Source of the DNA: Aliiroseovarius crassostreae
GTDB lineage: Bacteria > Pseudomonadota > Alphaproteobacteria > Rhodobacterales > Rhodobacteraceae
Reading direction: 5' to 3'
Assembly: GCF_001307765.1 (NCBI RefSeq)
Contig: NZ_LKBA01000008.1
Span: forward strand, 37,235-101,234
DNA length: 64,000 nucleotides
In this document: positions 52,089-60,401 of the stretch, in pieces
Layout: every line of letters starts with the position of its first letter
Numbering within the stretch: the stretch's first letter is position 1
Notes under the pieces: model-generated
The model's database searches: none
What the model saw: only the letters and a program-made list of their open reading frames with translations
What the model was told of the DNA's origin: nothing
Program-made: the position numbers and the translations under genes

Positions 52089-52928
52089 TCACATGGATAG
52101 CGTGCTGGAAGCGTCAAGGCGCTTCTCACGCGGTTTGGGGTGCTCACCGGCTGTACGCGCGCCTAAGAGGCTGCTGGTGGCGCTGCTGAGCTCATTCAGA
52201 CGGTTTACGGCAGAGGCCAACAGGTCGCCGTCCTGACGGCTCTCCCCCTTTATTCTGTCTCGGAGGGTGATGAGATCTTCGCGTAGTTGACCTGTTCCGA
52301 GATTGGGATCGGCCGAGATTTCTGGCTGGGCCAGAAGCTGAGCTTGATAAAAGCCTTCAGCAAACTCATGGGCGAGCCCCATCTTTATCCTGCGTTCGGC
52401 TTCGTCCTGGTAAGTCCACGAGCGAATTTCGCGCCCACCAAATTCGACACGTACCTCATCAACATCGTTGTCGATGACTTTGGTTTTGGTCGCGTCTTGG
52501 TCCAGCCATTTTGCTTTTTGTTCTTGACGGGGCTCCGGTATTTGTCCGACGGGGTGACGTTCTCGGAAGAGGCGGCGAGCTGCCATCAGAGAGTTGCTGT
52601 TGCTATTCTCAACGCCGTCCAGGAGCTGTGCAAGCTGGGGGTCGGTCTGTACTTCGGTTTGCAACCAGTTTTCCAGTTTCTCGTGCTCAGCTTCAGTGAA
52701 CGGCCCATAGAGATCGTTTTCTGGAACACCGCAATGTCGAGTATTCCAGCGATCTTGGGCTTCCTTGTATCCCCGCTCTAGGAGCAATTCACGCACGCGC
52801 TCGATGTCGAGCTGCAGCATGTCCGTTGTGACCGGCAGTGGTTCACCGCCGCGCCACCGCGCTTCGACTGTATCCATGACCTTCGGATCGATAGGGTGAC
52901 CTTTGGGATCGGGCAATTTATATGGCAT
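52089..52928 (-). CDS. MPYKL-family protein 2
   Basis: 279 residues from the ATG at 52928. The longer frame to 52988 is not supported by a ribosome site. It begins MPYKLPDPKG. Helical, acidic, with repeated Glu/Arg-rich stretches ('DATKTKVIDNDVDEVRVEFG'). No recognised domain. 11 bp before the next gene. Confidence 0.55.
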   Translation of the reverse strand: MPYKLPDPKGHPIDPKVMDTVEARWRGGEPLPVTTDMLQLDIERVRELLLERGYKEAQDRWNTRHCGVPENDLYGPFTEAEHEKLENWLQTEVQTDPQLAQLLDGVENSNSNSLMAARRLFRERHPVGQIPEPRQEQKAKWLDQDATKTKVIDNDVDEVRVEFGGREIRSWTYQDEAERRIKMGLAHEFAEGFYQAQLLAQPEISADPNLGTGQLREDLITLRDRIKGESRQDGDLLASAVNRLNELSSATSSLLGARTAGEHPKPREKRLDASSTLSM

Positions 52929-52965
52929 CAGTTTTCCAATCGTTTTGCAGTAGGTCAGGTCGGCC

Positions 52966-54129
52966 TTACATATCAGGCCCGTCATCACCCATCAGTTTGA
53001 ATGGCTTCTTCTTTGGTTTATCCGGTTCTTGGGCCGGTGTCGCGGTTTGGGTTGCAACCAGCTGTAGATGCGGCTCAGGCTCTTCCAGCCAATCGAAATC
53101 TACATCAGGGTGAACGACCCGCAGGGCGTTTGCTACTTCGGAGGCCTCTGCAAGCGTCAGGTTGTCCCATTCGCGGTAGAGCGGGTGATCTTCGATATGG
53201 TCATGGGTTTCAGCATCGCGCACATGAAAGGCTACGTCGTAAAAGTCCGCCTTTTCTCCGAATGTGTCAGCGCTGTTGATCAGGCGGGCATTCCCTTCGC
53301 CATCCTCGATCATCGGGAAAACCTGAATTTCGGAGTAGTAGCGAACGCCTTCCGCTGGTTCGACCTCCTTCAGGTCCGCGTCCAGAGCATCGCCTGCAGC
53401 TGCAGAGGCGAGCCTGACGGCGGCTGTCCTGTCTTCCTCGGGGATGGGTTCAAGAACTTCATCCGTCGCCTCCTGCAAGGGGGCAGGGACAACGTGGCCG
53501 CGTAGAAAGCCTGCCATACTCTTGATGGTTTCCTTGAAGTCGCGTGCCGCTTCACCGAAGCCGATCACTTCTCGATCGTCGTTGTCGATCAGCTGGACCT
53601 TGGCATCTATGATCTTGTCTTTTGCCATTCTGAAGAGGCCAGCAACAGACGCGCCCAGCGCTTTGATCCGATCATGGGTATGTTCGTCCCAGAGATGGAG
53701 ATGAACGTGCCGATTAACGATGTGCTTAATCTCTGAGGTATGTTCGCCGAATTGCAGCTGACGCTCGGCAATCTTGCGGCGGATGTCGGCCACATCCCGG
53801 AGGAGATGCGAATCCTCGGGCAAGATGTCTTCTAGAGCGGGGTTAGTTGCTACCAGTGACAAAACCAAGCTGGTTTCATCCATTTCGGCAATCGCCCTGG
53901 TGAGGTTGTCTTCTTCCCGGCGTCGATCGAGGATGGCTTGAGCTTTGTCTTCAATGTCGAAGCTGCGTTCGCAGATGTGCGCGCTGCTATAACCCTGACT
54001 TCGCATCCGTCGGATGATTTTCTGTATCTCTGCAGATAGCGGATCAATCTGATCAGGCTCTGGTGTCGGTGCCGGTTGTTCCTCGGTCACCAGGTCATCG
54101 GGTGCATCGTCGCGAAGCTTATAAGGCAC
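52966..54129 (-). CDS. MPYKL-family protein 3
   Basis: 387 residues from a GTG at 54129, with GGAGAG upstream. It begins (M/V)PYKLRDDAP. The long central part is helical, and a segment of Asp/Glu-rich sequence precedes a Lys/Pro-rich end (DKPKKKPFKL). The GTG start with the conserved PYKL supports this choice over a TTG at 54141. It is the first gene of the three and lies 17 bp behind operator site 10. Confidence 0.55.
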   Translation of the reverse strand: MPYKLRDDAPDDLVTEEQPAPTPEPDQIDPLSAEIQKIIRRMRSQGYSSAHICERSFDIEDKAQAILDRRREEDNLTRAIAEMDETSLVLSLVATNPALEDILPEDSHLLRDVADIRRKIAERQLQFGEHTSEIKHIVNRHVHLHLWDEHTHDRIKALGASVAGLFRMAKDKIIDAKVQLIDNDDREVIGFGEAARDFKETIKSMAGFLRGHVVPAPLQEATDEVLEPIPEEDRTAAVRLASAAAGDALDADLKEVEPAEGVRYYSEIQVFPMIEDGEGNARLINSADTFGEKADFYDVAFHVRDAETHDHIEDHPLYREWDNLTLAEASEVANALRVVHPDVDFDWLEEPEPHLQLVATQTATPAQEPDKPKKKPFKLMGDDGPDM

Positions 54130-54146
54130 GTCGCTCTCCAAGTTAG

Positions 54147-54171
54147 GTTAATCTTGGAAGCTATTATTAAC
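54147..54171 (-). promoter_or_regulatory. 25-bp operator-like element, site 10
   Basis: Outer blocks GTTAA and TTAAC with a core GGAAGC on the plus strand. It lies 17 bp upstream of the GTG of MPYKL-family protein 3. Confidence 0.65.
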
Positions 54172-54282
54172 TTATTGAGCGGGAATTGCGAGAGGTTTGA
54201 ATGGGAAGCCGACTAGCGGCCCCCCTGCACTCACACACATAAACTGGTTATTGCGGTCAAATTGAAGACGAGGTGAGGCCAT
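54172..54282 (-). CDS. Possible 36-residue protein between two operator sites
   Basis: ATG at 54282 gives a 36-residue peptide (MASPRLQFDRNN, ending LAIPAQ). There is no good ribosome site, and a longer frame to 54435 would run through operator site 11. It may be a leader peptide or a false ORF. It is reported because the gap between operators is otherwise empty. Confidence 0.25.
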   Translation of the reverse strand: MASPRLQFDRNNQFMCVSAGGPLVGFPFKPLAIPAQ

Positions 54283-54315
54283 TGCATGGCCGAACGCTGT
54301 CAATAGTGTGGAAAA

Positions 54316-54340
54316 GTTAATAAGAGAAACAGATATTAAC
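54316..54340 (+). promoter_or_regulatory. 25-bp operator-like element, site 11
   Basis: Blocks GTTAA, GAAAC (positions 11-15) and TTAAC, a full consensus match. It lies downstream of the gene at 54378-54575 and 145 bp before site 10, so the pair may cooperate. Confidence 0.75.
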
Positions 54341-54377
54341 AGCGTTGCCCAGCGCCTTTGTCTCGCTCTGGGGAGAG

Positions 54378-54575
54378 TTATGAGCGCTCTTCTGGACTGT
54401 CGAGAGACATGGTGTAGCCACAGCAGGTCGGCCAACCTGTTCTGAAATTTCCTACATCAATTCGCTCAGTGTGGCCGCATTCATGGCACCAAACTGTACC
54501 GCGCTTGATCTGCGGGATTTCAGATAGATCGGCGAACAGACGATCAACGCGCTCTGGGAGGGTTTGCAAACTCAT
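54378..54575 (-). CDS. Small zinc-ribbon protein
   Basis: 65 residues. CHECGHTE and CCGYTM give a CxxC...CC zinc-ribbon pattern. The ATG overlaps the stop of the upstream gene (ATGA). Probably a nucleic-acid or protein interaction module. Last gene of a minus-strand operon. Confidence 0.55.
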   Translation of the reverse strand: MSLQTLPERVDRLFADLSEIPQIKRGTVWCHECGHTERIDVGNFRTGWPTCCGYTMSLDSPEERS

Positions 54576-54916
54576 GATGATGAGCTTACCAGGCCGAAGG
54601 TCAGGTTGTCCAAGAATTGCGTTGCTGCATAGCCTGCCAATGATCCTTGCGTATAGCTGGGTTCAAACTCGAAAACCTTTGGACGCCGCGCGCCTTTTTC
54701 GCAGGTGAGTTCGTTTGTATCTGGGTTCACTTTGTCTGTGCCGCCTCGACCGGTGCAGCCGTTGATGAACGCAGTTTGTTGCGCATCCAATTGGGCGGTT
54801 CGATTTGCGACGACGCCGTTGGCTGTCAGCAAGCCAGCGACTACTACCCAGAGGAAAATCAAAAGGAGCGCCCAGCGCAGGGGCTTTGAAGGGCTGGTTT
54901 TTGTGGTTGATGTCAC
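54572..54916 (-). CDS. Membrane-anchored hypothetical protein
   Basis: 114 residues: N-terminal membrane helix (LLLIFLWVVVAGLLTANG) and a periplasmic part with two Cys (NGCTGRGG, ELTCEKGA). It starts at the ATG at 54916 in ATGA-like overlap with the next gene. No family is recognised. Confidence 0.5.
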   Translation of the reverse strand: MTSTTKTSPSKPLRWALLLIFLWVVVAGLLTANGVVANRTAQLDAQQTAFINGCTGRGGTDKVNPDTNELTCEKGARRPKVFEFEPSYTQGSLAGYAATQFLDNLTFGLVSSSS

Positions 54917-55215
54917 GATGTGAGTCCTATGAATTTTAGCTGATACTGGCCAACTACGTTTCCGAGGCAGATATCAGCGGCACGGCTCTCCACTCGGATT
55001 GTTTGGTTGGGTGCAACGGTGGTGTAATGGGTCATGGCAACAAATCGAGAGCTACGGTTTGTCAGGTACACACAGCCATCATCGTGAATTTGCAGCTCTG
55101 CGTGGCCACATGCGTCACCCACGCAGCTTCCGTGGATTTCCTCGGCGGCGAGAGGAGGGGCAATAGCTGAACCGAACAGGCAAGCAAGCAAGGTGCTCTT
55201 GAACAGCTGTGTCAT
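54913..55215 (-). CDS. Exported small protein
   Basis: 100 residues with a signal peptide (MTQLFKSTLLACLFGSAIA, then PPLAAEE). The mature part has four Cys and beta-prone sequence ('GSCVGDACGHAELQIHDDGC'). The ATG overlaps the TGA of the preceding gene. Secreted; unknown role. Confidence 0.55.
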   Translation of the reverse strand: MTQLFKSTLLACLFGSAIAPPLAAEEIHGSCVGDACGHAELQIHDDGCVYLTNRSSRFVAMTHYTTVAPNQTIRVESRAADICLGNVVGQYQLKFIGLTS

Positions 55216-55376
55216 CTAGAGTCTCTGCGAATTTGGCGAAGGAGCTCGATGCAGAATAAGGATAGTGACGCCCATCGCGGCCAGCCCGTAAAAAACACCG
55301 CGCCCAGCGCTGTGACGGCCAGAAACAGAAGGTCGATCGGGTCTCGGGTTTTGAGGAAGGCGATAATCTTGTCCAT
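55212..55376 (-). CDS. Small membrane protein (54 residues)
   Basis: ATG at 55376 overlaps the TAA of the upstream gene (TAATG), and the TGA overlaps the next ATG. A polar start (MDKIIAFLKTRDP) is followed by two hydrophobic stretches and a basic end (LLRQIRRDSR). The double overlap supports it, although another frame at the same place is open for longer. Confidence 0.5.
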   Translation of the reverse strand: MDKIIAFLKTRDPIDLLFLAVTALGAVFFTGWPRWASLSLFCIELLRQIRRDSR

Positions 55377-55564
55377 TAGTCGTCACCATCCCCATCGTCG
55401 CAAGTGCTGTCACAGGGATGAAATGTCGTGCCGTCATCGCTGTAGAAATACTGTCGATTTCGCGGTGCAAAGTTAGGTTGCCAAAGGCCCAGCCGCCACA
55501 AAACAACCAACACAAAGAGCAGCAGAACAAGTGAAATGATGCCAAGAATCGAGAGTGTCGTCAT
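55376..55564 (-). CDS. Single-pass membrane protein (62 residues)
   Basis: N-terminal helix (SILGIISLVLLLFVLVVLWR) and a periplasmic or cytosolic tail with two Cys and an acidic end (CDSTCDDGDGDD). The stop overlaps the next start (TAATG). No recognised family. Confidence 0.5.
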   Translation of the reverse strand: MTTLSILGIISLVLLLFVLVVLWRLGLWQPNFAPRNRQYFYSDDGTTFHPCDSTCDDGDGDD

Positions 55565-55574
55565 GTCATGTTCC

Positions 55575-55850
55575 TCAGCCGTTGCGACCGCGCCTTGCGT
55601 TCCGAGCAGCGACTATACAAAACTCATGTTGCTGCTGGCCTCCGGTCTTTCCATGCAAGTAGTGACCCCACATCCATGTGTCTCCTAGATCGGGCCACCA
55701 GGTGGCAATCACAACATGGTCCCAGCGCTCAATAGCGACTGTTACACATACGGCATGGATTTGATGCGATATCACGCGGAACCCGTTAAGCCATTCCGGG
55801 ACATCGCTTTCGTCACACACACGAGGCCTTTCTTGAACTGCAAGTGTCAT
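55575..55850 (-). CDS. Hypothetical protein
   Basis: 91 residues, soluble, with two Cys and an aromatic-rich middle ('VIATWWPDLGDTWMWGHYLH'). The ATG at 55850 overlaps the stop of the upstream gene. No domain is recognised. Part of a minus-strand operon of small genes. Confidence 0.5.
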   Translation of the reverse strand: MTLAVQERPRVCDESDVPEWLNGFRVISHQIHAVCVTVAIERWDHVVIATWWPDLGDTWMWGHYLHGKTGGQQQHEFCIVAARNARRGRNG

Positions 55851-56038
55851 TTTTGCTCCTTCGTCGTTCCGGTGTGAGCGAGAAGCAGTTGGGCGTTTTG
55901 CTCTTCCAGCTCCTCAATCCTGTCAGCGCAGGCGCGCAGCCATCCAGCGTATCCATCGCCGTCAGGCGCACCGATCTCAATATCGCGCGCCTCGCTCCTT
56001 AGCGTCGTGGGGTCAGTTGCGTACGTGCGGTCTGTCAT
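55847..56038 (-). CDS. Small helical hypothetical protein
   Basis: 63 residues; a coiled-coil-like C-terminus (CADRIEELEEQNAQLL). Overlaps the next start. No recognised family. In the small-gene operon behind operator site 12. Confidence 0.45.
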   Translation of the reverse strand: MTDRTYATDPTTLRSEARDIEIGAPDGDGYAGWLRACADRIEELEEQNAQLLLAHTGTTKEQK

Positions 56039-56056
56039 GTCTATCTCGTGGGGTGT

Positions 56057-56257
56057 CTAAGTGGTCGTTTCTGTCTGAGGCCGCTTGGCGGAGGCAATCC
56101 GGGCTGTTGACCAACCTCCGACCTCTTCGTCGGCGATGCTGGCACACAGCTCAGACGGAACCAGGTTGTTGCGTACAGCGCGAGTGGCCACGGCTTGAGA
56201 TACGGGCTTGTCGAAGGTGATGCGAAGCTCGATCACATGACTTTTTTGCTTTGGCAT
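56057..56257 (-). CDS. Small hypothetical protein
   Basis: 66 residues starting MPKQKSHVIELRITFDKP. Strand-helix pattern, possibly a small alpha/beta fold. The start overlaps the end of the upstream membrane protein gene. No family is recognised. Confidence 0.45.
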   Translation of the reverse strand: MPKQKSHVIELRITFDKPVSQAVATRAVRNNLVPSELCASIADEEVGGWSTARIASAKRPQTETTT

Positions 56258-56412
56258 TTCTTGTTCCGTTCGTAGCCTATGGTGTCGTTTGATGGGGCGA
56301 GTGCCATTAAGGAGCCGACAAACCCGAACAGGCCGAGCGCAACTGTCAGGATAGACATCCCAAAGATCATCAGAAGAAGGCTTAGGGCCAGTGTCGCTGC
56401 TGTAATTGGCAT
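56233..56412 (-). CDS. Small membrane protein (59 residues)
   Basis: ATG at 56412 with GGAGACTCC upstream. Two hydrophobic stretches (ATLALSLLLMIFGMSILTVA; LFGFVGSLMALA) and a basic end. First gene behind operator site 12 on the minus strand; the next gene overlaps its 3' end. Absent from longer-ORF searches because of its size. Confidence 0.5.
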   Translation of the reverse strand: MPITAATLALSLLLMIFGMSILTVALGLFGFVGSLMALAPSNDTIGYERNKKCQSKKVM

Positions 56413-56430
56413 TGGAGTCTCCGCGCTTGC

Positions 56431-56455
56431 GTTAATTATTAAATCAATTATTAAC
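56431..56455 (-). promoter_or_regulatory. 25-bp operator-like element, site 12
   Basis: Outer blocks GTTAA and TTAAC, core AAATC, in the 25-bp frame. It sits between divergent genes (56412 and 56510) and could regulate both. Confidence 0.65.
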
Positions 56456-56509
56456 GTAAGGAAGGATAACTATCAACTTGAAAATGCCGACACCGGCAGG
56501 AGAGTGACC

Positions 56510-56701
56510 ATGGCTGTATGGGTAGCCGACCCACCGGACAATCGTTCCCTAAAGATCGAAATACTGCCTGCGGATTTTGATGCAAACGGGTTCTGTATGC
56601 AATGCGGCGGGGCTTTACACATTGACTACACTTGCCAGCGCTGTGGTGCCGACCACTGGCCGGGAGTAAAACGAAACCGAAATAAGAATGGCGCTGACTG
56701 A
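56510..56701 (+). CDS. Small zinc-ribbon protein
   Basis: 63 residues from the ATG at 56510, with AGGAGAG upstream; a longer upstream frame is unlikely. Two CxxC pairs ('CMQCGG' and 'CQRCGAD') form a zinc ribbon. First gene of a three-gene plus-strand operon opposite the minus-strand small genes. Confidence 0.55.
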   Translation: MAVWVADPPDNRSLKIEILPADFDANGFCMQCGGALHIDYTCQRCGADHWPGVKRNRNKNGAD

Positions 56702-56886
56702 TGTCCTATACTGAGTTTGACAAATTGACCGATGAGCGGATGTCTTTGGAGAAGGAAATGGCCGCGCTGGATATGATGTCACATCGCGAAGATATCTCCT
56801 TTCGTGAGGCGCAGATTGAGAAGCGTCTGCGCGAAATTCAAGCGCGTCTTGATGAACTAAAGACCGCTTCCAACAACAGTGCTTAG
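56701..56886 (+). CDS. Small coiled-coil protein
   Basis: 61 residues, almost all helix with heptad-like Leu and charged residues ('EAQIEKRLREIQARLDELKT'). The ATG overlaps the previous stop (TGATG). No recognised family. Confidence 0.5.
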   Translation: MSYTEFDKLTDERMSLEKEMAALDMMSHREDISFREAQIEKRLREIQARLDELKTASNNSA

Positions 56887-56888
56887 TT

Positions 56889-57218
56889 GTGCCAAAGCGG
56901 GTTCAAATGAGAAGGGACAGGCCGTGGCGACAGGATAATCCTGAGGCCGTGATCGTTGCCAGGCCCAGCAAATGGGGTAATCCATGGCGAGTTGGCGAGA
57001 TCGACATTCCAGACGCTGAGGAAGCTGTTCGGAGGTTTGCAGCAGCTGTGCTCGGAAATGAATTAGGACCACCCACGGCGCATCCAGAAAGCACTGTCGG
57101 AAAAATCATTACAGATGCTCCGAAAGAGCTACGAGGACGTGACCTCGCTTGTTGGTGCCCGCTAGATCAGCCGTGCCACGCGGACGTATTGCTCAAACTG
57201 GCCAATGACGAGGTTTGA
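56889..57218 (+). CDS. DUF4326-family protein
   Basis: 109 residues from a GTG at 56889. It shows the DUF4326 pattern: VIVARPSKWGNPW, then 'LRGRDLACWCPLDQPCHADV' and a C-terminal LLKLAN. The family is found in phages and plasmids and is of unknown function. The stop lies 14 bp before the convergent gene's end. Confidence 0.75.
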   Translation: MPKRVQMRRDRPWRQDNPEAVIVARPSKWGNPWRVGEIDIPDAEEAVRRFAAAVLGNELGPPTAHPESTVGKIITDAPKELRGRDLACWCPLDQPCHADVLLKLANDEV

Positions 57219-57232
57219 ATGCGCCCAGCGCG

Positions 57233-57625
57233 TCACGTCTCCTGTTCGATCCGCTGATACGCAGTTGAATCGCGATGCTTGACGGTCTGGTGGCCTTTCT
57301 CGGCGAGTAGGAACGCGAAATCCACGGCGCACTGAGTGGTGCAGAAGTACCCGCCTTGATAGGTTTCACCATCCCAGATTGAGATGCGAACGATCCTTCG
57401 ATCGTGTTTGGGTCCGCCCCATTTGAAGTGGACGATTTGTTGGTTTGTCTGGCGCTGGGCCTCTTCCCGCGTCTTTGGGAAAGCGTCTGGATCATCACCC
57501 TCGATGTAGAACCCACGGTGCCGATCCGGGCCGAACTCGATGTACTGCACTGACTTCTTCAGCTTCTTGCCGCAGGTTCGGCAGTGAGCCTGCTTGGCGT
57601 GTTTAACAGAGAATAGGGTTGCCAT
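57233..57625 (-). CDS. Zinc-binding hypothetical protein
   Basis: 130 residues. Cys pairs CRTCGKK and FCTTQCA suggest two metal sites. Mixed alpha/beta with many charged residues. Phage-like context with methyltransferases upstream. Last gene of a minus-strand set. Confidence 0.55.
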   Translation of the reverse strand: MATLFSVKHAKQAHCRTCGKKLKKSVQYIEFGPDRHRGFYIEGDDPDAFPKTREEAQRQTNQQIVHFKWGGPKHDRRIVRISIWDGETYQGGYFCTTQCAVDFAFLLAEKGHQTVKHRDSTAYQRIEQET

Positions 57626-57646
57626 ACTGTGCCTCGGTCTGGTTGC

Positions 57647-58369
57647 TTATGCCGCCATCGGCAATTCTGGGGGTGGAAGTTCATCGCCCCACTGTTCAGC
57701 CATGGCCGCAGCGATGCCGGGGAAGAAGGTGCTTCTCTCCTTCCAACGATCGGGACCAGGTGCGGCTTTGTGTACGCTGTCGCGGGCTGTGGTGCCGTCG
57801 AGCGTGCCAGTTGGGATCAATAGTTCAAGGTTGCGGAGCCATAGGCATGTGCGCTTCTTCTCATTGTCTGGACCATCCTCGGTTGTCCCAAATTGCCATG
57901 GTTGCACGGTTTGCGCTGCAGGCTGAAAGTTTCGAATTCTGGCCTTGGCGTGCTTGTGCATTACAGGATTTTCGATTGCGACACGCTTTATGTGTGGGAC
58001 GTTCCAGAGATCAGAAAAAAGCTTGGCCCCTTTTTCCAACTCTTCCCACATAAACGCCAGCCGTTGCTCTTCACTCATCACTTCGAACTGCTCGCGCTGC
58101 AGATCAGTGTAGTGGGTGGCTTCAAGCTTCTTGGGGGGCTTGATGAGCCAGCGGGCACCCGCATTTGCTAGGCGCGTACAGGGAGGATGCGCGACAAAGA
58201 GCAAATCCCATTCTTCATACATCATGACATCTCGGACATCTCCGATGATGTGCCGATTGCTTGGCTTCACAGCCGGTAGCAGATCACAAGAATAGGCATC
58301 GTGGCCCAGCGCTACGAAGGCGTCTCGGACGATGCCAGACTGTTCGCAACCTATCAGCACTTTTCCCAT
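57647..58369 (-). CDS. DNA cytosine methyltransferase-like protein (phage type)
   Basis: 240 residues. It opens with 'VLIGCEQSGIVRDAFVALGH', has HPPCT at 61-65 (a PC-type catalytic motif) and an ENP at 133-135. These are spaced as in small phage C5-like methyltransferases, which may be inactive variants. No target-recognition domain beyond about 100 residues. Next to a full C5 methyltransferase gene in the same direction. Confidence 0.65.
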   Translation of the reverse strand: MGKVLIGCEQSGIVRDAFVALGHDAYSCDLLPAVKPSNRHIIGDVRDVMMYEEWDLLFVAHPPCTRLANAGARWLIKPPKKLEATHYTDLQREQFEVMSEEQRLAFMWEELEKGAKLFSDLWNVPHIKRVAIENPVMHKHAKARIRNFQPAAQTVQPWQFGTTEDGPDNEKKRTCLWLRNLELLIPTGTLDGTTARDSVHKAAPGPDRWKERSTFFPGIAAAMAEQWGDELPPPELPMAA

Positions 58370-58401
58370 GCGAAGGCCCCCGTCAGTAGATGGTCAGGCC
58401 G

Positions 58402-58857
58402 CTATCGACCAGCCATTTCCAGCACAAGCAATCCACCCTTGGTGAGTCCGGCTCGTTTCCAACCGGCACACTCAAAACAGAGACCTGCTCGGGCTGAACG
58501 GACGTGTCTCGGATTGACGAATGTGTAATGCCTCTCACTAGGCCAGCATCGATCAGCGATAGCGTCAGCCTGTCGGATAAGGTCTGAGGCGAGATAAGGG
58601 CTCTCGTTTCGGAACACGGCACAGTTGATGCCGGTTTGTCCGCTGGCGTCGATGAATTTGCGCCAGACAAAGAGGGCGTCCGCGTGTTGGGTGCGGAGGA
58701 CAATCTTCTCTCCTGGTCCGCAGAAGAGCTTACGTTTGCGCCCATCCTGGTACTGATATGCTGAGTAGTGTCGTTCATACATTTTCAGGCAAGTCAGATC
58801 CCCGTCTTTGGTTATCCACCAGACGGGATCTGGTGTTGTGCCGGCCTTTCTGGTCAT
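58402..58857 (-). CDS. Hypothetical protein after the C5 methyltransferase
   Basis: 151 residues from the ATG at 58857, which overlaps the methyltransferase TGA (ATGA). Basic, with several aromatic residues and one C-terminal Cys pair (CFECAGW). No recognised domain. The coupling suggests a helper to the methyltransferase. Confidence 0.5.
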   Translation of the reverse strand: MTRKAGTTPDPVWWITKDGDLTCLKMYERHYSAYQYQDGRKRKLFCGPGEKIVLRTQHADALFVWRKFIDASGQTGINCAVFRNESPYLASDLIRQADAIADRCWPSERHYTFVNPRHVRSARAGLCFECAGWKRAGLTKGGLLVLEMAGR

Positions 58858-60401
58858 GCTGCCATTTGTTGGATCAGTGGTTGGCAATTCGCCTCGACAA
58901 GTGCTTGCGCAAGAACGGGTGGAACGGAGTTGCCGCACATCCGGCGCTGTTCGGTGACAGTCAGGAGTCTGCCGTCTGCGCCACGGTCTATTTCGTAGGT
59001 GTCAGGAAAGCTCTGGGCACGGAACTGCTCGCGTGGTGTCAGCATCCGCATTCCGATATCCGTGATGATGTATTCGCTTTGGTCGGTATACCGCTGCGCG
59101 TCGTCACCATTGAATTTGGTCAGCAGCGCGGCAACCAGAGCGGCGTGGCCACCGCCAGCGCAGATTGTCGTCAGTGGCTCATTGGCTGACCTGGCACTGC
59201 GTTTGCTGCCTTTGAGGTTGAGGAGGTGAGCTGCAATGACAGATTGCTGCGTTCCTCTGGCGGTGACGGTGCTGACCGGCTTGCGCACGTCGTGACCAAC
59301 AACACCCGTGTTGTTCTGAGCCAAGAACGCAGCCACGAGAGCGTGCTTGTTGCCATTGACCATTGTGCCGATCGGGCGATGGAGATCGAGGCAGCGAGGT
59401 TTTTGCCCAGCGCGTTCGCCATATCCAGTTTGAACCATCGTCGGTACGATGATGCAGTTTTGGTCTTTTTTGCTGGCAGTGATGGTATGAAGCGGGTCGA
59501 AGGCAGAGCGATTCCGGCCGCCATGCTGCGCATAGGTGACAAAAAACGGCTCTTTGGCGTCAATCACAAATCTTTGGATGCCAGCTGCGATCCGGCGCAG
59601 GGTATTGTCCACGAGGGGGCGCTTAACCTGAAGGCCGTACATCTCTTTGATGTCGGCTGCCGTGTCGAAGATCGACGGGCAAGGCAGTGACCAGTCGATG
59701 ATCTCTGCAGCTGTTACCCATGGTTTCAACTTGCCGCTTTTGACGGCAGCTGATGTCGGGCATCCATGTGTCGGCTTTGGCCAAACGATGGGATGACCGT
59801 CACAACGCGCAACAACAAAAAGGCGTTTCCTGATCGTTGGAGCGCCGTAGTCGCAAGCGCGCAGTTCTTTCCACTCGACTTTGTAACCCCGGCTCCGCAG
59901 TGCTCGGACCCATTTTTTGAAGATTTCGCCTTTCCGCGAAGCGATAGGCTTGTTGTCTGATCCCAACGGCCCCCATGTCAGGTACTCGACAACATTTTCG
60001 AGCATTATGACTTCTGGTTTTACGAGTTCGGCCCAATTGATGACCACCCATGCAAGGTCACGGATGTTCTTCTCGACCGGCTTCCCGCCTTTGGCGACAG
60101 AGAAGTGCTTACAGTCAGGCGAGAACCACGCAAGGCCCACTCGTTGGCCCTTTTTTACAAGATCGCGGGGATCAACGGCAAAGACACTGGTGGTCAGGTG
60201 TTCAGTTGTCGGGTGGTTGGCCTCGTGCATCGCCAAGGCAACTTCGTCGTGGTTGATTGCGACATCCGGGCAGCGGCCCAGCGCGGCAGAGATACCGCTG
60301 CTGGCACCGCCGCCGCCAGCAAAGTTATCGGCGACATAGGGCAGATAGGCTGGGTCATGTGAAGGACCGACCGGCAGGTCGAGGGATAGATTATCAAGCA
60401 C
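58854..60401 (-). CDS. dcm: C5 cytosine DNA methyltransferase
   Basis: 515 residues from the GTG at 60401, with GGAGG upstream; an upstream in-frame ATG at 60467 lacks a site. Motif I is NFAGGGGASSG at 26-36. The catalytic region reads SPDCKHFS with the Cys at 97 (normally PPC). The ENV motif is at 135-137. The protein is longer than typical Dcm. A C-terminal 'DRGADGRLLTVTEQRRMCGN' resembles the family's motif IX-X region. No restriction enzyme is adjacent, so an orphan protective role is likely. Confidence 0.85.
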   Translation of the reverse strand: MLDNLSLDLPVGPSHDPAYLPYVADNFAGGGGASSGISAALGRCPDVAINHDEVALAMHEANHPTTEHLTTSVFAVDPRDLVKKGQRVGLAWFSPDCKHFSVAKGGKPVEKNIRDLAWVVINWAELVKPEVIMLENVVEYLTWGPLGSDNKPIASRKGEIFKKWVRALRSRGYKVEWKELRACDYGAPTIRKRLFVVARCDGHPIVWPKPTHGCPTSAAVKSGKLKPWVTAAEIIDWSLPCPSIFDTAADIKEMYGLQVKRPLVDNTLRRIAAGIQRFVIDAKEPFFVTYAQHGGRNRSAFDPLHTITASKKDQNCIIVPTMVQTGYGERAGQKPRCLDLHRPIGTMVNGNKHALVAAFLAQNNTGVVGHDVRKPVSTVTARGTQQSVIAAHLLNLKGSKRSARSANEPLTTICAGGGHAALVAALLTKFNGDDAQRYTDQSEYIITDIGMRMLTPREQFRAQSFPDTYEIDRGADGRLLTVTEQRRMCGNSVPPVLAQALVEANCQPLIQQMAA

